Shown here in pieces: positions 1-9,109 of a stretch of 37,744 nucleotides of DNA. This stretch comes from CAYMTN01 sp964393335 (lineage in GTDB: Bacteria > Chloroflexota > Anaerolineae > Aggregatilineales > Aggregatilineaceae), in assembly GCA_964393335.1 (NCBI GenBank), contig CAYMTN010000023.1, forward strand, positions 1-37,744, given 5' to 3'. Each line of letters starts with the position of its first letter. Position 1 is the first letter of the stretch. Below the pieces are notes generated by a model. That model had not been told where the DNA came from, ran no database searches, and saw nothing but the letters and a program-made list of their open reading frames with translations. Made by a program: the position numbers and the translations under genes.

Positions 1-580
1 ATTCGTTCAGCACTACAATCGAGAGTGCATCAGTCAATAGTTCACCACTACCGGCAAACTGTTGGTTAATGAGCAATTCATGTTATGTGCCCAACAATTC
101 ATGCGCATGAACCTGCTGAACCTCCAAAACGCTCCTGGCCTTGCCAGGAAACAACGCTGCCTTGGGACGTAACCATTGCGATTATCATCCTGACGACAGA
201 ATTACTCGCCGTCTTGGGTCGAGTCAGAGTCTGTCCTGCCATCCCTCTCCGCTATTCTTTCAAAACCTGGTTCACTGGTCAATTAGTCGAGGCGAAAGCC
301 GTTCCAGTCAGTCGTTTCAGCTCAACTTGTCGTTCTGGCGCTGGAACAGGCACGGTTCAACGGCAGGCATATATCGCTGAGGACCGGCCATCGGGCGACC
401 CGATGCCAATCGTTACCGGCTTGTGCGCAGATGAGCGCCACAGCCCTATTCCTTTGTCACGCGGACCCTCAGCGGCCCTGAAGAACACAACAGGGTGGAA
501 GACTTAACGCTCGCCCTGTGATCATTCCCCTGCATCACCGCATCCCTCATCGTCGCCCGCAGGACCCGTTAATTGAGCGA
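1..580. other. Upstream stretch with no recognised gene
   Basis: About 580 bases precede the first convincing gene. Open frames exist (for example 85-507 on the + strand), but their translations are rich in Pro, Arg, Ser and Thr, show no domain, signal peptide or ribosome binding site, and resemble no family I recognise. I see no tRNA, no clear intrinsic terminator and no strong promoter. It presumably contains the promoter and leader of the secreted-protein operon that starts near 581. Confidence 0.4.
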
Positions 581-2128
581 ATGGAACAGACGATGAGACG
601 CAATAGAATCTCCGGCGCAGGCGCATCGATAGTCGCTTTCGTAATGATGCTCCTGCTGGTTGGCTCACAGACCCATGCGCAAGCCGGCACACTTCACGAA
701 ACGTTTGACGACGCGCCGCTTTCCGGTTGGATGAATTCGCCACAAGTGATCGTAACGGATGGTGCGCTGCATATCCCAGCCTCAAGCGCAGCTATCCCCC
801 CCGGCATGTGGGACAACATGACACTCACAGCCCGCCTGAGGAAAACGGAAGACGGCGGGCTGGCAGTTAGCTATCGTACAAGCCCAACCGGGGCCTATAT
901 TCTCCTCATCGAAGACGCTAAAATAAGCCTGGGCCGCGAAGAAACCGGCGTCTTGTCCCCGTTGGGCAGCGCCTCGCCGCTCATTATTCCAGCCAATGAG
1001 TGGTTTGGGTTGACCATAACCGTCATTGGCGGCGAGCACCGAGTTGATCTGAACGGCGAAACCGTCTTGACCGTCACGGAGCAAAATCCGCTGCCGGCGG
1101 GCGGAATTGCTTTCGAGACGATTCACCAGGCGGAAGCGGCCATTGACGAAATCACCGTTTCGTCCGGCATATCGGCTTCTCCGCCCGCGCCGGATACGGC
1201 CTCGGTTGACCTATCCGCCTGTGAAGCACAAGAGGGATATTCTCTTTGCCGCGATCTTCAATATGCCGATTATGGTCAAAATCTCGCGTTGGGCTTGGAC
1301 CTCTATCTCCCTACCAACGCCGAATCTGAGTTTCCCCCAGTACTGGTCTATATTCACGGTGGCGGCTGGTTTGAAGGCAGCAAAGGCAACTGCCCTGGAT
1401 CAACATTTGTACAGCACGGTTATACGGTGGCCTGCGTCGATTACCGGCTGGCAACCGCTGCCTGCGCACCCGACACGGTGTTTCCAGCCCAAATGCACGA
1501 TATCAAGGCCGCGATTCGCTGGCTGCGACAGAACGCTGGTACATACGGCTATGACGCCGACCATATTGGCGCAATTGGCGAATCATCAGGCGGGCATCTG
1601 GCGGCATTGCTGGGCGTATCGGATGGCGCTGCCGACCTCGAAGGCACAGCGAACCCCGGCGCATCTTCGGCAGTGCAAGCTGTTGTGGATTGGTATGGAC
1701 CAGTGGATATTACGCAAGGGCCTATGGTCTTCGAAGATGATCCTTGCCTGACCAACATCGGGGAACTCAGCGAAACCTACGGCGGCGAAGACATTCCATA
1801 TTTCTACTGGACGTATGCGTGGGGCGTCTTCCTGGGTGGTTCACTGACTGATCCTATCACACTCGAACAAGCGGCGCGCGCTACTCCCTTGACCTACGTT
1901 GACGCTAACGATCCCCCGTTCCTGATCATGCACGGCGAGGCAGATGGTATGGTGCCGATTGAGCAAAGCGCGCTGCTCGCCGATGTGCTGCAAGTGGCGG
2001 GCGTTGACGTAACGTTTATTCGCCTGCCGAATGCAGGGCACGGTTATTGGGGACCCGATGAACCGGTGCTGTCCGATTTTCTGACGCCAACGCTTCAGTT
2101 TCTTGACACGCACCTGAAAAACAACTGA
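581..2128 (+). CDS. Secreted alpha/beta-hydrolase esterase with N-terminal LamG-like module
   Basis: Predicted secreted carboxylesterase/acetylxylan-esterase-like hydrolase of about 515 residues. A signal peptide (basic MRRNR, hydrophobic core, AQA cleavage site) is followed by a module of about 150 residues starting ETFDD, which recurs in the next two proteins. The catalytic domain covers roughly residues 220-515. The oxyanion motif HGGGW is at about 259-263, the nucleophile elbow GESSG has Ser335, the acid is Asp455 in HGEADG, and the base is His487 in NAGHGY, so the triad is complete. This set is typical of BD-FAE/lipase_3-like esterases, which often remove acetyl or feruloyl groups from plant polysaccharides; the substrate here is inferred. 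The start could be ATG 581 or ATG 593; an upstream GTG at 518 lacks support. It is four bases from the next reading frame's first ATG, suggesting an operon. Confidence 0.85.
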   Translation: MEQTMRRNRISGAGASIVAFVMMLLLVGSQTHAQAGTLHETFDDAPLSGWMNSPQVIVTDGALHIPASSAAIPPGMWDNMTLTARLRKTEDGGLAVSYRTSPTGAYILLIEDAKISLGREETGVLSPLGSASPLIIPANEWFGLTITVIGGEHRVDLNGETVLTVTEQNPLPAGGIAFETIHQAEAAIDEITVSSGISASPPAPDTASVDLSACEAQEGYSLCRDLQYADYGQNLALGLDLYLPTNAESEFPPVLVYIHGGGWFEGSKGNCPGSTFVQHGYTVACVDYRLATAACAPDTVFPAQMHDIKAAIRWLRQNAGTYGYDADHIGAIGESSGGHLAALLGVSDGAADLEGTANPGASSAVQAVVDWYGPVDITQGPMVFEDDPCLTNIGELSETYGGEDIPYFYWTYAWGVFLGGSLTDPITLEQAARATPLTYVDANDPPFLIMHGEADGMVPIEQSALLADVLQVAGVDVTFIRLPNAGHGYWGPDEPVLSDFLTPTLQFLDTHLKNN

Positions 2129-2147
2129 GCGCATGAGGAGAAAATCG

Positions 2148-4865
2148 ATGTCTCGCAGAATCCCCTGGATGATCATCGTTGCGATCTGTATCAGTCTGCT
2201 GCCAATTTACCTATCCGCCGCCCAAGAGGGCGCGTGGTCTGAAACCTTTGACGATCCCGCGCTGCCCGGCTGGGAGCATTCACCGGGCGTGTCTGTCGTG
2301 GACGGCGTGCTGCGCATCGAGCCGGGCAACTTTGCGGCGCGCGGTGGCGACTGGGCCGACTTCACGCTCACTGTGTCGTTACGACTGCCCGGTCCCGGCG
2401 GTCTGGCCCTGATCTACCATGCAGGAGAAAGCGGATCGCATATCTTGCTGCTGAAAGATACCGGCATCGAGCTGCATCGTGAAAGCGGTGGTCAGGTCGC
2501 CCTGTTGAATACGATCCCCCTACCAGTGTCTCAGGGCGCATGGCACCAGATTCAATTGAACGCCAGTGGCGACACCCACACCATCATGCTGGACGGAGCG
2601 CCGGTGCTCAGCGTGTCCGATCCTGACTCACCTGTTCGTGCAGGCAGGATCAGTTTCGAGGCCCTGGGAGAAACAGCAGTCGAGGTGGATAACCTTACCA
2701 TGACTCTCGACGCAGCGACTCCTCTTCAGCCATCGCCCTCCACGCCAACGCCCGCCGATGAGCCAGGCGTCTGGGTGCGCACTGGAGGGCCGCCCGGTGG
2801 CCTGGGCTATGACATCCGCATGCAGCCCGATAACCCCGACATCATGTACGTTACCGATGCACACGCCGGAGTCCACAAGAGCGTTGACGGTGGGCATACC
2901 TGGTTTCCGGCCAATGTGGGCATTAATACACTGGAGGAAGCGGGCACCGTTCCAGTGTTCACACTGACCATTGATCCCCATAACTACAATATCCTCTGGG
3001 CTGGGACTCAATTGTTCGCCCACATCTATCGCAGCACTGACGCGGGACAAACCTGGGAAACCCGCGATAACGGGATAGTCCCGGATGGACGCAGCGTGCG
3101 CGGCATCACGGTTGATCCCAACGACGCGAATACCCTCTATGCCGGGGTCGAGGTCGCAAGTATTGCGTGGAATGGCGCATCGCTGGTCGGCGGTTTTGAT
3201 CTGACCCAGGGCGAAGTCTACAAGTCGATAGACGCCGGACAGTCGTGGGTCCGCATCTGGACGGGCAACAATCTGGCCCGCTACGTGTGGGTTGATCCGC
3301 GCAATTCCAATCGTCTGTACGTTTCGACGGGCATTTTCGACCGGGACGCCGCCGACTCAAACGCGGCTGCGGGCATTGGCGGGGGGGTAGGCATCCTCCG
3401 CAGCGATGACGGCGGGCAAACCTGGACCGTGTTGAATGAAGCGCAGGGCCTCAGGGGTCGCTACGTGCCCAGCCTGTTTATGCACCCGCAGAACCCCGAT
3501 GTGCTTATCGCGGCCACGACCTACCTCTCAGAAGAACATGGTGTGTGGGTCACACGTGACGGGGGGGATACCTGGGAGAAGATTCTGACCTCAGATCTCG
3601 GCGTCGAGGCCGTTGAAATCGCGACCAACAACCCGGATATTTGGTATGCCGCCGGAGAAAGCACCATTTGGCGCAGCGACGATGCCGGCCAAACCTGGCA
3701 GGTCTTCCGCACTGGCACCCCAGATCGAGAAGCAGGAGTCCCCATCGATTTACAGGTTGACCCGCGTGATCCGTATCGTATCTTCGTCAACAACTATAAC
3801 GGTGGCAATTTCGTATCGGAAGATGGGGGCGAAACCTGGGCCGACGCCAGTCACGGTTATACCGGCCTCAAAGTCGTGGGCGACGTCAGGGTTGCGCCGG
3901 ACGACCCTAACCTGGTGTTTGCGAATGCCTTCCGCAGCACCGACGGTGGGGCAACGTGGGTCGGGATTGACGCCCATCCTGGCGATTCCTTCGCCTTCTA
4001 CCCACTTCCAGACTCAAGCGGCTACGGCGTGATTGCGACAAGTACGAACGCCCAAATTTTCCACAGCACAGATCGTGGCGCAACCTGGCAGGCGGGTTCG
4101 ATTGTCAACCTGATGGACGAAGTTGCCGCCGGACGTTTAGAGGGCGATTTACTAGCCTCTATATCGCTTGTTCTCGCTCCATCCGATCCCAGCCGAGGTT
4201 ATGTGGGCTTCACCGTTGCTGGCTGTGATACAGGCACTGCTCAACACTGCTCAACAGCAGCATTCTACCGGACCAACGATACCGGTTACACCTGGGAGGC
4301 AGGAGAAGCTCCATTCAACAGTGTGCTGAGCATCGCCGTGCATCCCGACAATCCGGATGTGCTGTTTGTTGGTACGGCTAATGGCCTCTATCGCAGTGAT
4401 GACGGTACCCAGAGCTGGCAGGAAACATCGGGCATTGCCATTGATTTTTCGCAACTGACCGACCCGGACCTTCCGTATTCGGTCCAGCAGGCGATTGTGT
4501 ATCACATTCTCTTCGACCCGTTCGACTCAAATGTGCTCTATGCCGCCGTTGTTCCAGGCGCAGTATGGCGCAGCGAGGATGGTGGTCAGACATGGCAACA
4601 AACCGCTGCTGGCATGGACCCCAACGAACCAATTTATGAAATCAAAGCGGATCCAAATCGTCCTGGAGTGTTGTACGCCAGTTCTGGTTTGTCGGGCGTA
4701 TTCTACACCACGGATCGTGCGCAAACATGGTTACGTATTTCAAAGGGCCTTGATTTTACTAATGTGCGCGGCCTGGGCCTTTCCGCAGATGGATTGACAC
4801 TTTATGCCGGAACAGTGGGCGGTGGTGTCTACCGGTTAGACACGTCGCCTTTCGTGAACCCATGA
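2148..4865 (+). CDS. Secreted Asp-box (BNR) beta-propeller protein, copy 1
   Basis: Secreted protein of 905 residues. A signal peptide ending near SAAQ is followed by an ETFDD-type module (about residues 28-190), a Pro/Ser/Thr linker, and then about 700 residues of beta-propeller. At least a dozen Asp boxes of the form S-x-D-x-G-x-T-W are visible (SVDGGHTW, STDAGQTW, SDDGGQTW, SEDGGETW and others), each usually followed by a DP-x-(D/N)P-x-(V/I)-(L/Y/W) strand. The architecture and length resemble the tandem seven-bladed propellers of GH74 xyloglucanases and of VPS10/sortilin-like proteins. The propeller opens with TGGPPGG followed by YVTDAHAGV, reminiscent of the GH74 region that carries the first catalytic Asp, but I could not find the second catalytic Asp motif, so enzyme activity is unproven. 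ATG 2148 is chosen because a GAGGAG ribosome binding site lies 7 bases upstream; an ATG at 2133 lies upstream of that site. Confidence 0.8.
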   Translation: MSRRIPWMIIVAICISLLPIYLSAAQEGAWSETFDDPALPGWEHSPGVSVVDGVLRIEPGNFAARGGDWADFTLTVSLRLPGPGGLALIYHAGESGSHILLLKDTGIELHRESGGQVALLNTIPLPVSQGAWHQIQLNASGDTHTIMLDGAPVLSVSDPDSPVRAGRISFEALGETAVEVDNLTMTLDAATPLQPSPSTPTPADEPGVWVRTGGPPGGLGYDIRMQPDNPDIMYVTDAHAGVHKSVDGGHTWFPANVGINTLEEAGTVPVFTLTIDPHNYNILWAGTQLFAHIYRSTDAGQTWETRDNGIVPDGRSVRGITVDPNDANTLYAGVEVASIAWNGASLVGGFDLTQGEVYKSIDAGQSWVRIWTGNNLARYVWVDPRNSNRLYVSTGIFDRDAADSNAAAGIGGGVGILRSDDGGQTWTVLNEAQGLRGRYVPSLFMHPQNPDVLIAATTYLSEEHGVWVTRDGGDTWEKILTSDLGVEAVEIATNNPDIWYAAGESTIWRSDDAGQTWQVFRTGTPDREAGVPIDLQVDPRDPYRIFVNNYNGGNFVSEDGGETWADASHGYTGLKVVGDVRVAPDDPNLVFANAFRSTDGGATWVGIDAHPGDSFAFYPLPDSSGYGVIATSTNAQIFHSTDRGATWQAGSIVNLMDEVAAGRLEGDLLASISLVLAPSDPSRGYVGFTVAGCDTGTAQHCSTAAFYRTNDTGYTWEAGEAPFNSVLSIAVHPDNPDVLFVGTANGLYRSDDGTQSWQETSGIAIDFSQLTDPDLPYSVQQAIVYHILFDPFDSNVLYAAVVPGAVWRSEDGGQTWQQTAAGMDPNEPIYEIKADPNRPGVLYASSGLSGVFYTTDRAQTWLRISKGLDFTNVRGLGLSADGLTLYAGTVGGGVYRLDTSPFVNP

Positions 4866-7687
4866 GTTCAGGATGGACAAGAACAATGAGACCTCGAAAA
4901 CTAGCATCTATGGTTGTGGCTCTTGTGTTTGTCGGCTTGTCCGTGATGCTCGTCATACCGTCGACGCATGGACAAGGGGATACCTTGTCCGAAACCTTTG
5001 ACGATCCAACGCTGCCTGGTTGGGAACTAGGGCCCGGTGCGGAGGTCGTCAGTGGCGTGCTGCGCGTCCCCGCTCCCTCGTTTGGATTTTGGAATGTCAT
5101 CAGGGGCGATCTTACGCTTGCACTGCGCACGCGGCTGATCGGCGAAGGCGAACTCGTTATCGGGTATTTCGCCAGCGACGCCGGTATGTACCAGCTTGCG
5201 CTCCATCCAACGTTTGCCAGATTGACACGCGAGACGAACGGCATCACCCAGGAGATCGCGGCTGTTCCAACAGTTATGCAGCTAGACGATTGGGTTCAGG
5301 TTGAGATCAAGGCGTCGGGCGGGCAGCATTCTATTACCTTCGACGGTCAACCACTGCTGACCGGTAGCGATGCCAATCCGCTAACACCGGGCGGAATTTT
5401 CTTACATGCCAGGGGCGCAGCGACAGGTGAGTTCGACGACCTGGTTTTGGCAACGAGTGACACGCCTACCTCACCGGTCGAACCTGCTCCCGTACCCGAC
5501 GTGTCATCGATCTCAACCGATGCGCTTACCTGGATTCGCACCGGCGGCCCTCCCGGCGGGTTGGGTTACGACATCCGCTACAACTTTGCCAATCCCGATA
5601 TCTGGTACGTCACCGATAACTTTGCCGGGGTCCATATCAGCACCGACAACGGCTACACGTGGCAACCCAGCAACACAGGTATCCCGCCGCAGTCTGGACC
5701 CACTGGCGATGCGCTGCCGATTTTCTCACTAACCGTTGATCCTCATGATCCGCAAATCATCTGGGCGGGCACGAATGCGACCGGGCATATCTACAGATCG
5801 ACTGATGGTGGGCATACCTGGCAGCAAAAAGACCAGGGTATCACCATCGATTACGGCGGAGGGTTGTCTTTTCGCGGCTTTACCGTCGATCCTCGAACCT
5901 CGGACATCGTCTATGCCATGGCCGAGACGGCTGATCCAATCACGGGTTATGCCGTATGGGGGTCTGGCACAGGCGGCGCTGTGTTCAAAACCACCGACGG
6001 TGGCGAAAACTGGACCAAAATCTGGGATGGCGGCATGCCGTCCAGCCTGGCGCGTTATATGTGGATTGATCCGCGCAACCCCGACGTCCTTTACGTGTCG
6101 ACGGGTATCTTCGACCGGGGCGCAATTGGCGAGGGAAACTCGGAGACGGACCCGGACCCCTTCGGCGGGCTTGGCATCTTAAAATCGACGGATGGGGGTC
6201 AGTCTTGGCGCATTTTGGGCGAAGAAAATGGCCTGGGAATGCTTTACATCGGCAGCTTGTACATGCATCCAGACAACCCCGATGTGCTGCTGGCCGCCGC
6301 AGGTCACGTGATGCCCGCACCTGCCGCCGAATGGATGATCCCGTCAGGACATGGCCCGGCAGGCATCTATCGCACGGACGACGGCGGCGAAACCTGGACC
6401 CACGTCCTGGAATCGAGCCCTGACAGAATCGGCGAAGCGTTTTCATCGGTCGAAATCTGCCCGTCTGACCCGAATATTGTGTACGCCGGTAGTGATGCGA
6501 CGATCTATCGCAGCCAAGACGCCGGGTTGACCTGGGTGGTTGTCTCAGGCGGAACTGAGGGATGGGGACCACCCGGTGTGATCACCGGCTGGCCTATCGA
6601 CATGCAGTGTGACCCACGTGATCCGGAACGCATCTTCGCCAATAACTACGGCGGTGGAAACTTTCTGAGTGAAGATGGGGGCCGTACTTGGCAGAACGCC
6701 AGTAACGGTTACACAGGGGCCACGGTTATCGAGGTCACAGTTGATCCACTGGACCCTGCGCGAGTATATGCTGTGGCCAACAGTGGCATCTGGCTTAGCC
6801 AGGATAGCGGCCTGACCTGGACTGGCATACGCTTTGCCACTAGCGATTTCATGCCGTCCGGCGCGTGGACCGCAGTCGAGTCTGATCCGGTTCAACCGGG
6901 GCGTGTCCTGGCTGGCAATCCCCCCTGGCTCGTTGAGACACAAACTGCCGGTCAACGTTGGCAACCCCTCTGGCCGGAACAAATGCCAAACGGAGAACCC
7001 GTGATAGCACTAGCGACCGCTATTGTTGATATCGCCTTTGCCCCATCCGATTCAAATCGTGTCTATGCCGGACTGGGCCAACCGGGCTGCCAGGGGCTGC
7101 ACGAACCATGCGCCAGCGGCGCCGGTGGTCTCATCATGTCACCGGATGGAGGCACTACCTGGAGTCTTGCTGAAGATAGTCTGATCAGGGACATGCCGGT
7201 ATTCAACCTTGCCGTGGACCCATTCGACGCGAACATGGTCTTTGCAGCCACAGAGATTGGCTTGCTCAAGTCAGCAGATGGTGGCCTGACGTGGGCTGTG
7301 GTGAACGGGCAGCCCGGTGAGAGCCGCGTGAGAGCCGTAGCGGTGAGTCCAACCAACCCACCGCGCGTTCTGGCAGGGATAGATGGCCTGGGCGTTTATG
7401 TCAGTGACGACGGCGGCCAGACCTGGCAAGCAGGGATTGCCGGGCTAGAACCCAACGGATCACTCCATGACCTCATCGTCGATCCAACCAACCCGCAGAT
7501 CATCTATGCCAGCGATTACTTCAGCGGCGTCTACCGTTCATCGGACGGTGGGTCGACATGGACGCGTATCAACAACGGTTTACGAAACCGTGCCGCGCTG
7601 GGTCTGGCGATCTCTGCCGACGGGCAGCACGTCTATGTCGGCAGCAATGGCGCGGGCGTCTTCCGGCTTGACATACCATCACGGTAG
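4862..7687 (+). CDS. Secreted Asp-box (BNR) beta-propeller protein, copy 2
   Basis: Paralogue of the preceding gene, 941 residues if the start is ATG 4862; ATG 4886 (MRPRK) would give a more typical signal peptide. It overlaps the end of copy 1 by 4 bases, so the two are probably translationally coupled. Order of parts: signal peptide ending near THGQ, ETFDD-type module of about 150 residues, Pro-rich linker, then propeller with around twelve Asp boxes (STDNGYTW, STDGGHTW, TTDGGENW, SEDGGRTW, SPDGGTTW, SSDGGSTW and others). The opening TGGPPGG and YVTDNFAGV segments match copy 1. It likely arose by tandem duplication and then diverged. A role in binding or cutting an extracellular polysaccharide is inferred from the shared module, the esterase neighbour and the nearby glycosidases. 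No membrane anchor or sorting motif is visible at the C-terminus. Confidence 0.8.
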   Translation: MSSGWTRTMRPRKLASMVVALVFVGLSVMLVIPSTHGQGDTLSETFDDPTLPGWELGPGAEVVSGVLRVPAPSFGFWNVIRGDLTLALRTRLIGEGELVIGYFASDAGMYQLALHPTFARLTRETNGITQEIAAVPTVMQLDDWVQVEIKASGGQHSITFDGQPLLTGSDANPLTPGGIFLHARGAATGEFDDLVLATSDTPTSPVEPAPVPDVSSISTDALTWIRTGGPPGGLGYDIRYNFANPDIWYVTDNFAGVHISTDNGYTWQPSNTGIPPQSGPTGDALPIFSLTVDPHDPQIIWAGTNATGHIYRSTDGGHTWQQKDQGITIDYGGGLSFRGFTVDPRTSDIVYAMAETADPITGYAVWGSGTGGAVFKTTDGGENWTKIWDGGMPSSLARYMWIDPRNPDVLYVSTGIFDRGAIGEGNSETDPDPFGGLGILKSTDGGQSWRILGEENGLGMLYIGSLYMHPDNPDVLLAAAGHVMPAPAAEWMIPSGHGPAGIYRTDDGGETWTHVLESSPDRIGEAFSSVEICPSDPNIVYAGSDATIYRSQDAGLTWVVVSGGTEGWGPPGVITGWPIDMQCDPRDPERIFANNYGGGNFLSEDGGRTWQNASNGYTGATVIEVTVDPLDPARVYAVANSGIWLSQDSGLTWTGIRFATSDFMPSGAWTAVESDPVQPGRVLAGNPPWLVETQTAGQRWQPLWPEQMPNGEPVIALATAIVDIAFAPSDSNRVYAGLGQPGCQGLHEPCASGAGGLIMSPDGGTTWSLAEDSLIRDMPVFNLAVDPFDANMVFAATEIGLLKSADGGLTWAVVNGQPGESRVRAVAVSPTNPPRVLAGIDGLGVYVSDDGGQTWQAGIAGLEPNGSLHDLIVDPTNPQIIYASDYFSGVYRSSDGGSTWTRINNGLRNRAALGLAISADGQHVYVGSNGAGVFRLDIPSR

Positions 7688-7706
7688 ATTGCCAGAAGAG
7701 CTTCTG

Positions 7707-8075
7707 TCAGTCTGAGGAGGGTATCATGAAACGTAGTCGTTCAGCCCACTGCCCAAATCCCGGCAGAGGAACTGCCCGCTTGCTCAACGCATTGATCAAA
7801 CCCCATATCCACGCCACAAGGCCGAAAAGGTATGCCGCAATCACCATTGTAAACAACGCGGCGCTTAGGGCACCCATATAGGGAATCCAGGCCAGTATCC
7901 AGGCGACCACAGCCCAACCGATTAGCGTAGCCAGCAGGAACAGAAACAAGCCAATGGATTGCCTGAGATGATACATAGCCAGTGTATTCTTGCGCTGAAA
8001 AGAAAACACGTACAGCCACCCGATGACGGGGAAGAGGTAAGCGATTACAGCCGGAAAACGGGACGGTGTGCTCAT
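7707..8075 (-). CDS. Small three-helix membrane protein (DUF4870/Tic20-like)
   Basis: Integral membrane protein of 122 residues starting MSTPSRFPAV. Three hydrophobic helices are visible, at about residues 7-26, 43-66 and 71-99. Sequence features such as the early AYLFPVIGWLYVFS segment and the internal HLRQSIGLFLF segment are typical of DUF4870/Tic20-like small membrane proteins of unknown function. It starts 2 bases after the stop of the upstream ATPase gene, so it is the last gene of the transporter operon; the frame extends upstream inside the ATPase gene, but ATG 8075 fits the conserved start of the family. It converges on the propeller gene with only 19 bases between the stops, and no terminator hairpin is evident there. 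Its role in transport is unknown. Confidence 0.65.
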   Translation of the reverse strand: MSTPSRFPAVIAYLFPVIGWLYVFSFQRKNTLAMYHLRQSIGLFLFLLATLIGWAVVAWILAWIPYMGALSAALFTMVIAAYLFGLVAWIWGLINALSKRAVPLPGFGQWAERLRFMIPSSD

Positions 8076-8077
8076 AC

Positions 8078-9097
8078 TTACGCTCTGACACCTTTCAGAC
8101 TTAACTCTCTCGCAAAATGGCAGCTCGCGAAATGTCCGGGCACAATCTCTTCCAATTGAGGTGGCTGGTGGCTGCATTCTGGCTTGGCGTATCTACAGCG
8201 TGGGTGGAAGATGCAGCCGGAAGGTGGATTGGCAGGGCTGGGCACTTCGCCTTGGAGCCGAATGCGCTCAGGACGTACATCTGGATCGGCCGGTGGAATT
8301 GCGGAAAGCAGTGCTTCGGTGTACGGATGCAGCGGTTGGTGCAATAGTGTATCAGTATCCGACATCTCGACGATTTTACCCACGTACATCACGGCGATGC
8401 GGTCAGAAATGTGTTCCACCACCGACAGATCATGGGCAATAAAAATCAGGGTAAGGCCCAGGCGGGATCGAAGATCCTGCAACAGGTTCAAGACTTGTGC
8501 TTGAACAGACACATCCAATGCTGAAACTGGCTCGTCGGCGATGACTAATCGTGGATTGAGCGAAAGGGTACGGGCCAACCCGATACGCTGGCGCTGCCCC
8601 CCAGAAAACTCATGCGGATATCGACGCATCAATGCTGGATTCAGGCCCACCGACTTCATTAATTCAGCAACGCGTTGTTCCGCCTTTTTGCCACGAGCCA
8701 CCCTGTGAATCTCCAACGGCTCGCTGATAATGTCTTTGACGGTCAGCCGAGGGTTGAGAGAACTAAATGGATCCTGGAAGATCATGCGCAGCTCGCGCCG
8801 CAGCGGCTTCATCTTTTTCTGGCTAATGTGCGCCAGGTCTATCCGCTCTCCAGGCGATCGATTGTACCAAACCTCCCCTGCGGTCGGGTCGTAAAGACGA
8901 AGAATGGTGCGGCCTGTTGTTGTTTTACCGCAGCCGCTCTCTCCTACCAGCCCCAGCACCTCACCATCTCGCAGGTCGAAGCTCACGCCGTCCACTGCCC
9001 TGACATGACCCACAAGCCGCTGGATCACTCCTCGATAGATCGGGAAATAGAGCTTGAGGTCTTTGACCTCCAGGATAATGTTATGTTTGCCATTCAT
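8078..9097 (-). CDS. Peptide/oligosaccharide ABC transporter ATPase, OppF/DppF type
   Basis: Cytoplasmic ATPase of 339 residues that would pair with the OppD-type ATPase of the same operon to drive import. Walker A GESGCGKTT is at about 52-60, the signature SGGQRQR at about 165-171, and Walker B LVIADEP at about 184-190. The C-terminal oligopeptide-transporter domain has the usual cysteine pattern (GCIFHPRC, then PEC and SC). A TTG three codons upstream (9106) is an alternative start; I chose ATG 9097, though neither has a strong ribosome binding site. It directly follows the multiheme cytochrome gene. Family names say peptide, but the linked GH4 gene makes an oligosaccharide more likely; this is inference. 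Confidence 0.9.
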   Translation of the reverse strand: MNGKHNIILEVKDLKLYFPIYRGVIQRLVGHVRAVDGVSFDLRDGEVLGLVGESGCGKTTTGRTILRLYDPTAGEVWYNRSPGERIDLAHISQKKMKPLRRELRMIFQDPFSSLNPRLTVKDIISEPLEIHRVARGKKAEQRVAELMKSVGLNPALMRRYPHEFSGGQRQRIGLARTLSLNPRLVIADEPVSALDVSVQAQVLNLLQDLRSRLGLTLIFIAHDLSVVEHISDRIAVMYVGKIVEMSDTDTLLHQPLHPYTEALLSAIPPADPDVRPERIRLQGEVPSPANPPSGCIFHPRCRYAKPECSHQPPQLEEIVPGHFASCHFARELSLKGVRA

Positions 9098-9109
9098 AGT
9101 GCGCAACCA

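Noticed and set aside
85..507. A 140-codon frame before the first esterase gene
   Set aside because: No ribosome binding site, no domain, biased Pro/Ser/Arg composition and no coding-like pattern; left as unassigned.
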